Assembly: GCF_900199215.1 (NCBI RefSeq)
Contig: NZ_FZQA01000002.1
Coordinates: 62,001 to 126,000 of the forward strand
DNA from: Amphiplicatus metriothermophilus
GTDB lineage: Bacteria > Pseudomonadota > Alphaproteobacteria > Caulobacterales > Parvularculaceae
Reading direction: 5' to 3'
Length of the DNA stretch: 64,000 nt
Below the pieces are notes generated by a model, which made no database searches, was not told the origin of the DNA, and worked only from the letters and a program-made list of their open reading frames with translations. Below, piece by piece: positions 58,894 through 64,000 of this stretch; within the stretch, counting starts at the first letter, position 1, and each line of letters begins with the position of its first letter. A program made the position numbers and the translations under genes.

Positions 58894-59388
58894 ATGCCGA
58901 AAGCCAACGCCACGCGCCGCGCCGCAAGAAAACCCGCCGCCGGCGATCTGTCGCTTCTGGGAAAACAGGCGGCCCTGCCGGCTTCGCCCGATGAGGCCCG
59001 GCTCGAGACGGTTCCCAATCCGCACCCCGACGCGCTCTATCTCGCGCGCTTCGTTGCGCCGGAGTTCACTTCGCTCTGTCCGGTCACCGGCCAGCCGGAC
59101 TTCGCCCATCTCGTCATCGACTACGCCCCGGCGAAGCTCATCGTGGAATCGAAGTCGCTGAAGCTGTTTCTCGCCTCGTTCCGCAATCACGGCGCCTTCC
59201 ACGAAGACTGCGTCGTGACGATCGCCAAGCGCCTCGTCGCGGCCACGAGGCCCCGCTGGCTCCGGATCGGAGGCTACTGGTATCCGCGCGGCGGCATTCC
59301 CATCGACGTCTTTTATCAGACCGGAGAGCCGCCTGCGGGCCTGTGGCTGCCGGATCAGGGCGTGCCCGCCTATCGCGGGCGCGGATGA
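58894..59388 (+). CDS. queF: NADPH-dependent 7-cyano-7-deazaguanine reductase QueF
   Basis: 164-aa unimodular (YkvM-type) QueF that reduces preQ0 to preQ1 in queuosine synthesis. The nucleophilic Cys is in [15 protein letters not shown], and the QueF motif [20 protein letters not shown] is complete. ATG 58894 starts the protein; an in-frame GTG at 58834 would add 20 residues. No preQ1 riboswitch was recognised upstream. It overlaps the short leader of the next gene. Confidence 0.95.
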   Translation: MPKANATRRAARKPAAGDLSLLGKQAALPASPDEARLETVPNPHPDALYLARFVAPEFTSLCPVTGQPDFAHLVIDYAPAKLIVESKSLKLFLASFRNHGAFHEDCVVTIAKRLVAATRPRWLRIGGYWYPRGGIPIDVFYQTGEPPAGLWLPDQGVPAYRGRG

Positions 59389-59402
59389 AAGGGGGAAGAC
59401 CC

Positions 59403-60287
59403 GTGAAACCGACAAGCATCGCCCTTGCGTTGCTCGCCGCGACGGCGTCGGCGCATGCCGATCCGCTCGAAGGAAAGCGATCAAGCGCGGAGATCCTCGC
59501 CGCGTCCGCGTCGGAGGACTGGCGCGCGCTCGATCCTGAAAACACGCTTTATATCGCACTCGAACGCGGGCGCGTCGTCGTCATGCTTTCGCCGGTTCTC
59601 GCGCAGGACCATGTCGCGCAGATCAAGGCGCTGGCGCGGGAAGGGTTTTACGACGGGCTTTCCTTCTATCGCGTCATCGACGGATTCGTCGCCCAGGGCG
59701 GCGATCTTTTCGAAACGCGCGACGTAAAGACTGCGGCGAAAACGCTTTCCGCCGAGTTCGACGAGCGGGCGCCGGAAGGGCTCGGCTTCACGGCGCTTCC
59801 CGACGCCGACGGCTATGCGCCCGAGGTCGGATTCGCCGCGAGCCTGCCGACCGGCTACGACGCGGCGAGCGGGCGGGCGTGGCATCTGCACTGCGCGGGC
59901 GCGATCGCCATGGCGCGCGACGAGGGGCGGGATACGGCGGGTACGGAGTTTTACATAACCTTGCAGCCCCAACGCTATCTCGACCGCAATCTTTCGGTCT
60001 TCGGCCGCGTCGTCGAGGGCATGGAGCATATCCAGGCCTTAAGGCGCGTCGCGCCGGCCGAAACGCCCGAAGGCGATCTCGGCGAGACCATCCTGTCCGT
60101 TCGCGTCGCCGCGGATCTGCCGGCGTCGGCGCGCGCGCCGCTCGAAATTCTTCGTACGGATGCTGAAATTTTCCAAGAGTACGCGGAGTCGCGCCGAAAC
60201 CGTCCGGAAGCGTTCTTCTATCGCCGGCCAAACCATGTCGACGTCTGTCAGCTTCCGATCCCCGTGCGGCGCCGGGAGGCCTCATGA
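59403..60287 (+). CDS. Exported cyclophilin-type peptidyl-prolyl isomerase
   Basis: 294-aa protein with a signal peptide (IALALLAATASAHA) and a cyclophilin-like domain (about residues 55-230). GRVVVMLSPVLAQDHVAQIK, FYDGLSFYRVIDGFVAQGGD and GTEFYITLQPQRYLDRNLSV align with PPIase A/B. A roughly 30-residue insertion (about 125-165) sits where small cyclophilins have a short loop, and there is an about 60-residue extra C terminus. Start GTG 59403 follows AAGGGGGA. Role in folding of exported proteins is inferred. Confidence 0.88.
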   Translation: MKPTSIALALLAATASAHADPLEGKRSSAEILAASASEDWRALDPENTLYIALERGRVVVMLSPVLAQDHVAQIKALAREGFYDGLSFYRVIDGFVAQGGDLFETRDVKTAAKTLSAEFDERAPEGLGFTALPDADGYAPEVGFAASLPTGYDAASGRAWHLHCAGAIAMARDEGRDTAGTEFYITLQPQRYLDRNLSVFGRVVEGMEHIQALRRVAPAETPEGDLGETILSVRVAADLPASARAPLEILRTDAEIFQEYAESRRNRPEAFFYRRPNHVDVCQLPIPVRRREAS

Positions 60288-60886
60288 GCGGCCCGCCGCC
60301 GCGTCGGGTCGGGCCGTGGACGGTGCTTTCCGAAAGGATCGTCTATGACAATCCGTGGATTTCGGTCGTCGACCATGCGGTCGAGCATCCGAACGGCGCG
60401 GCGGGCCAATACGGAGTGGTGCGTTTCAAGAACGTGGCGGTCGGCGTCCTGCCGGTGGACGAGGAAGGCTGCGTCTGGCTCGTCGGCCAGCACCGGTTTC
60501 CGCATGACGCCTATAGCTGGGAGCTGCCGGAAGGCGGCGGGCCGCATCACGAATCCGCGATCGAGACGGCCCGGCGGGAGCTCGCCGAGGAAACCGGCCT
60601 GACGGCCGAGCGCTGGCTCGAACTCGCCGCTTTCGACATTTCGAACTCGGTCACGGACGAAAAGGCGGTCTGCTTTCTCGCCTGGGGATTGCATCCGGGA
60701 GAGGCCGCGCCCGAGGCGTCGGAGGCGTTGTCTATACGCCGAATCAGATTTCCTGCCTTGATCGAGGAGGTGCTGGGCGGGCAAATTCGCGACAGCCTGA
60801 CCATCGTGATGGCGCTGACGGCCTACGCCAAGGCCTTGCGCGGGGCGCTGCCGGACGCCATTTCGGACCTTGTTCTGAAGCGATGA
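60284..60886 (+). CDS. NUDIX hydrolase (ADP-ribose pyrophosphatase-like)
   Basis: 200-aa NUDIX protein. The Nudix box is complete: GGGPHHESAIETARRELAEE, then TGL (about 85-107). The N-terminal strand WTVLSERIVYDNPWISVVDH is like ADP-ribose pyrophosphatases. It would hydrolyse a nucleoside diphosphate linked to another group; exact substrate unknown. It overlaps the PPIase and cysE genes by 4 nt each, so the three are translationally coupled. Confidence 0.9.
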   Translation: MSGPPPRRVGPWTVLSERIVYDNPWISVVDHAVEHPNGAAGQYGVVRFKNVAVGVLPVDEEGCVWLVGQHRFPHDAYSWELPEGGGPHHESAIETARRELAEETGLTAERWLELAAFDISNSVTDEKAVCFLAWGLHPGEAAPEASEALSIRRIRFPALIEEVLGGQIRDSLTIVMALTAYAKALRGALPDAISDLVLKR

Positions 60887-61725
60887 GCGAAGCCGAAGGA
60901 GAAGACGCCATGGCCGGTCCGGTGAAGGTCGTCAAACTCTCAACCGACCAGACATGGTCGCGGATGCGCGTCGAAGCGGCGACGAGCGCGGCGCAGGAGC
61001 CGGCCCTGGCGAGCTTCCTTCACGCGACGATTCTCAACCACCCGACCTTCGAGGACGCGCTTTCCTATCGTCTCGCGCAGAAGCTGTCCGACCGCGAGAT
61101 GAACGCCATGCTGTGGCGCGAAGTGTGCGCGGAGGCCTATCGCAATGAGCCGCGCATCGTCGAAGCTGCGCTCGCGGATCTTCTCGCCGTGTACGAACGG
61201 GATCCGGCCTGCTTCGAGTACGTCCAGCCGTTCCTTTACTTCAAAGGCTATCTCGCCTTGCAGGCCCAGCGAGTCGCCAACTGGCTGTGGCGGAAGAATC
61301 GGCGCGCGCTCGCGCTCTATCTGCAAAGCCGCATGTCGGAGCTGTTCCAGGTCGACATCCATCCCGCTACCCGGATCGGCAAAGGCGTGTTCATCGACCA
61401 CGCGACGGGCGTCGTCATCGGCGAGACGGCGGTGATCGAGGACGACGTGTCGATCCTGCAGAACGTCACCCTCGGCGGCACCGGCAAGGAGATCGGCGAC
61501 CGACATCCGAAAATCCGGCGCGGCGCGCTCATCAGCGTCGGCGCCAAGGTGCTCGGCAATATCGAGGTCGGCGAAGGCGCGAAGGTCGCCGCCGGCAGCG
61601 TCGTTCTGAAGTCCGTCCGCCCCCATTGCACGGTCGCCGGCGTGCCGGCCGTGCCGGTCGGCGACTGCGCCAAAACGCCGGCCGAGACGATGGATCAGCG
61701 ACTCGAAAACGAAGCGGACGAATAG
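60883..61725 (+). CDS. cysE: Serine O-acetyltransferase CysE
   Basis: 280-aa enzyme that acetylates serine with acetyl-CoA, the first step of cysteine synthesis. The N-terminal helical SATase domain (about 25-130) is followed by left-handed beta-helix hexapeptide repeats (ATRIGKGVFIDHATGVVIGE, then TAVIEDDVSILQNVTLGGTG) with catalytic His in IDHATG and GDRHPKI. The C-terminal tail is presumably where CysK would dock. ATG 60910 is an alternative start. Confidence 0.95.
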   Translation: MSEAEGEDAMAGPVKVVKLSTDQTWSRMRVEAATSAAQEPALASFLHATILNHPTFEDALSYRLAQKLSDREMNAMLWREVCAEAYRNEPRIVEAALADLLAVYERDPACFEYVQPFLYFKGYLALQAQRVANWLWRKNRRALALYLQSRMSELFQVDIHPATRIGKGVFIDHATGVVIGETAVIEDDVSILQNVTLGGTGKEIGDRHPKIRRGALISVGAKVLGNIEVGEGAKVAAGSVVLKSVRPHCTVAGVPAVPVGDCAKTPAETMDQRLENEADE

Positions 61726-61742
61726 GGTCGCGCGTCGCGCCT

Positions 61743-62249
61743 TCAGTGATTTTGATGGCTTTTCGAAGGCCCGGTCTTCGCCTTGACCGCGGCGTCGACG
61801 GTCACCGGGGGGTGGCCTTCGAAGGAGAGCGTGAGCCGCGTGGAGCCGCCTTCCTCGAGCGGGCGCGCGAGTTCCATCAACATGACATGCGCGCCGCCCG
61901 GCGCAAAAGCGACGGGCTCGCCCGGCGGCAGCGCCACCCGTTCGGCCCGGTTCATCTGCACGACGCCCTCGGGCGAGCGCGTCGTCTCGTGCATTTCGGC
62001 GGTCGCGGCGGCGTCGCTTTCGACGCCGGCCAGATAAACGGTTTCCTCGCCCGCATTGCACAGGGTGAAATAGGCCGCCGTTCCCGGCTGCGCGGCGTCG
62101 GCGGCGCGCGCCCAGGCGTCGGCGACGACGACGCCCTCGGCGTCCTGGCCGCAACCGGCCGGGCCCGCGGCGGCCCGGGATTCCTCGCCGTTCTTTCCGC
62201 AGGCGGCGAGGGCGAAGGCGGCGAGCGCGATCGCCAGACGTCGGTCCAT
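61743..62249 (-). CDS. PCuAC copper chaperone lipoprotein
   Basis: 168-aa periplasmic protein with lipobox ALAAC (C17). The PCuAC (DUF461) domain has the copper-binding pattern of H-x10-M-x21-H-x-M type: EMHETTRSPEGVVQM followed by GGAHVMLM. PCuAC delivers Cu(I) to cytochrome oxidase CuA/CuB centres together with ScoI. It is convergent with cysE (17-bp gap). No ScoI gene is visible in the window. Confidence 0.9.
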   Translation of the reverse strand: MDRRLAIALAAFALAACGKNGEESRAAAGPAGCGQDAEGVVVADAWARAADAAQPGTAAYFTLCNAGEETVYLAGVESDAAATAEMHETTRSPEGVVQMNRAERVALPPGEPVAFAPGGAHVMLMELARPLEEGGSTRLTLSFEGHPPVTVDAAVKAKTGPSKSHQNH

Positions 62250-62445
62250 GTCCTGTCTCCAGCCTCTGAGCGCGACGGCCGGCCTCATTGCGCGCGGCCG
62301 GCCTGGAAAAATTCCGGCGGATGGTATTCGCGCGCGCCCGAAAGGTCGAGCGCGCGAGACGCCGCATGTCGGCGGGCGCCGGTTTGCGTCGCGACCGCGG
62401 ATGGCGTTAAGAGGGGCCCATCTGAAGCGGCCCGGGATGTGCGCC

Positions 62446-62667
62446 ATGGAACCGTCGGAAATCGCCCGACTGCAGCTGTATCTGAGGACGAAGTTCAACT
62501 CGCCCAGCCTGTCGGTGCGCCGCCGGCCCAACAAGGCCGATTCGGCAGAAGTCTATATGGGCGACGAGTTTCTCGGCGTCATCTTCCGTGATGACGAGGA
62601 CGGCGAAGTCTCTTACGACTTCAACATGGCCATTCTGGAGATGGACCTTCCCGATCGCGCCGACTGA
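62446..62667 (+). CDS. DUF3126 family protein
   Basis: 73-aa DUF3126 protein, a small alphaproteobacterial family of unknown function. The motif DSAEVYMGDEFLGVIFRDDE and the ending SYDFNMAILEMDLPDR are highly characteristic. ATG 62446 gives the family length; ATG 62437 is possible. It is separated by 9 bp from the next gene, so an operon is likely. Confidence 0.88.
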   Translation: MEPSEIARLQLYLRTKFNSPSLSVRRRPNKADSAEVYMGDEFLGVIFRDDEDGEVSYDFNMAILEMDLPDRAD

Positions 62668-62676
62668 GAGGGGGCC

Positions 62677-64000
62677 TTGGACTCGGAACGTATCGGCCTG
62701 CTTGGCGGGGCGGCTGCGGACAGGCCGGTTCTTGTCGCGCTGGTGTTCGCCTTCGGGCTTTCGGCTCTTGCCGTAGCCGGCGTATGGGAGACGCCGGGCG
62801 CGGAAGCGACGCTGCGCGCCAGCGCGCAGCTGCTTACGGCTTTCGCTCTGCTTCCCTTCGCGCCCATGGCGCTTTGCGCCCTCCTGCCGCGCGGCAGGAT
62901 CGCCGCGGGGGCGGTTCTGGCGCTCGTCGGCGCGGCCGGCGTCGCCGTTTATGTTTTCGCGCCGCGCTTCGCGCCGCTCCTTCCGTCTCCGCCCGACCCG
63001 CGGCTGGCCGGATGCGCATTCTTCCTTGCGCTGACTCTCGCCGCGAGCGGGACGCTCGCACGCGTCTATCTGAAGGGCGCGGCGATCGGCGCCGCCGCCT
63101 CGATTCTCGGCGTCGCCGGCGCGATCGGCCTCGCTGCGCCCCGGCTCGGGGGAGAGGGCGAGATCGCGCTCCTCGCCGGGCTCGCGCTCGCATTCGCCGG
63201 GCTCGTGGCGGCCGGCGTCGCGGCCGACTATGCGGCGGCCTTTGCGCGCGGCGCATCCAGCCGCGCAGCCGCCGGTCTGGCTTTGGGGCGCGCGCTGCCG
63301 CTGATCGTTTACGGCGCGGGGCTTGCGGCGCTGGCGACGGGGCTTGCGGCGCACAACGCCGGCGGACTGAGCCGGGCCTGGGCGAGCGCGGCCGCCGTGG
63401 GGCTCGTGACGGCGAGCGGCGCGTTCCTCGCCGCGGGCGGGCTGTCGCTGTCGCGCGGCGGCGAACAGCTCGCCGTAGAGGAGAACCGCCGCCGGCAGGC
63501 GCAGCGGCGAGCGTGGCGGCCTTTGCGACAGGCCCTTCCCGTGCGTTCGGCCTATGCGGTTGCGGCCGTCGCGGGCATCGTCCTCGTGGCCGTCGCCTTC
63601 GAAATGCGTAGCCCGCCCGCGCTTCGCGATGGAGCCTTCGCAGCGCTGGCGGCGTTGGCGGCGATGGTCTCGTTCCTGTCTATAAGATGCGGGCTCTTCG
63701 TGCTGGCGACCCTCGCGGCGGCGATCGTGCTCGGCCGGTGGGGCGCGGATCTGATCGGCTTCGCCCGGCCGGATCCGCTTGGCGAAGCCGCCGCCGCGGC
63801 GTTCGCCGCCGGCCTTTTCGGCCAGCTCGCGCTGGCCTGGCGCGACGCGCGCAGCCCGCGGCGCAACGCGCGCGAGACGATGGAGACGGCGATGACCGAA
63901 GCGGCCGGACGCTTCGCGCTCGCCCTGCTGTTCGGCGCGGGCGCTTTTTATGCGGCCGGCGCGACAGGCGCGCTCGGTCAGGCGACGAGCGTCGCGCTTT
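62677..64000 (+). CDS. Large multi-pass membrane protein, 3' truncated by window
   Basis: At least 441 codons open from TTG 62677 to the window edge without a stop. GAGAGGGGG lies just upstream as ribosome-binding site. The sequence is very Ala/Leu/Val-rich, with about 11-12 predicted transmembrane helices (for example VLVALVFAFGLSALAVAGVW, and IALLAGLALAFAGLVAAGVA). A cytoplasmic basic stretch (about 270-285, EENRRRQAQRRAWR) and another near 395 (DARSPRRNARETME) are visible. Family not recognised; transporter or polysaccharide-related function cannot be distinguished. Confidence 0.65.
   Translation, partial: MDSERIGLLGGAAADRPVLVALVFAFGLSALAVAGVWETPGAEATLRASAQLLTAFALLPFAPMALCALLPRGRIAAGAVLALVGAAGVAVYVFAPRFAPLLPSPPDPRLAGCAFFLALTLAASGTLARVYLKGAAIGAAASILGVAGAIGLAAPRLGGEGEIALLAGLALAFAGLVAAGVAADYAAAFARGASSRAAAGLALGRALPLIVYGAGLAALATGLAAHNAGGLSRAWASAAAVGLVTASGAFLAAGGLSLSRGGEQLAVEENRRRQAQRRAWRPLRQALPVRSAYAVAAVAGIVLVAVAFEMRSPPALRDGAFAALAALAAMVSFLSIRCGLFVLATLAAAIVLGRWGADLIGFARPDPLGEAAAAAFAAGLFGQLALAWRDARSPRRNARETMETAMTEAAGRFALALLFGAGAFYAAGATGALGQATSVAL

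Overview
The window is a GC-rich chromosomal segment from an alphaproteobacterium. Supporting family-level evidence: a Shemin-pathway 5-aminolevulinate synthase (hemA), a zinc-independent type HemB, GapR, MucR and LdtR-type regulators, a CBP3-type ubiquinol-cytochrome c chaperone, DUF2842 and DUF3126 proteins, a non-zinc L36, and the gene set dnaG-rpoD / glyA-nrdR-nusB-thiL / ihfA-fabH-plsX-DUF177. The order (Caulobacterales, Parvularculales or a relative) cannot be settled from sequence reading alone. No rRNA, CRISPR array, complete insertion sequence or prophage was seen.

Layout. 0-4.1 kb: dnaG and rpoD, closed by a bidirectional terminator. 4.2-6.6 kb: a catalase-peroxidase with a lipoprotein signal and its own promoter. 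6.8-11 kb: a D-2-hydroxyacid dehydrogenase, a small lipoprotein, an aldo/keto reductase, monothiol glutaredoxin, L36, a TPR protein and gapR. 11-17.3 kb: purB, tdh, hemB, ldtR, hemA and a mucR-like gene. 17.7-21.1 kb: glyA-nrdR-nusB-thiL and tRNA-Pro. 21.2-28.6 kb: merR-ihfA and fabH-plsX-DUF177-CBP3 facing bamE, then ctaA and a lipoprotein. 28.7-32.8 kb is the most accessory part: a ParDE-like module with a strong palindromic operator, rplM-rpsI, a cluster of palindromic repeats, a HigBA-like module whose toxin is frameshifted, and a PEP/VPLPA-CTERM-type protein.

33-39.6 kb: uvrB, a YHS-domain protein, a remnant of an SLC13 permease, a DUF885 protein, a small membrane protein, a Pho-box-like array, chorismate mutase and HU. 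39.7-44.3 kb: tRNA-Val and the Entner-Doudoroff genes zwf-edd-glk. 44.4-51.3 kb: EF-hand protein, panC, SPOR lipoprotein, DnaJ-like protein, hybrid histidine kinase and a large unrecognised helical protein. 51.4-55.1 kb: a TetR-controlled ABC efflux operon behind a near-perfect 42-bp palindrome. 55.2-64 kb: hydrolase-OsmC fusion, Do-type protease, response regulator, queF, an exported cyclophilin-like PPIase, NUDIX hydrolase, cysE, PCuAC copper chaperone, DUF3126 and the start of a large membrane protein that runs off the window.

Most of the window is ordinary core chromosome. I did not find an obvious large undescribed system. The observations most worth checking are regulatory or structural: the 11-bp-spaced Pho-box array, the TetR, ParD and LdtR palindromes, the single-base frameshift in the HigB-like toxin, the lipoprotein KatG, the MucR homologue without zinc ligands, the predicted Shine-Dalgarno-sequestering hairpin before the EF-hand gene, and the palindromic repeat cluster after rpsI.
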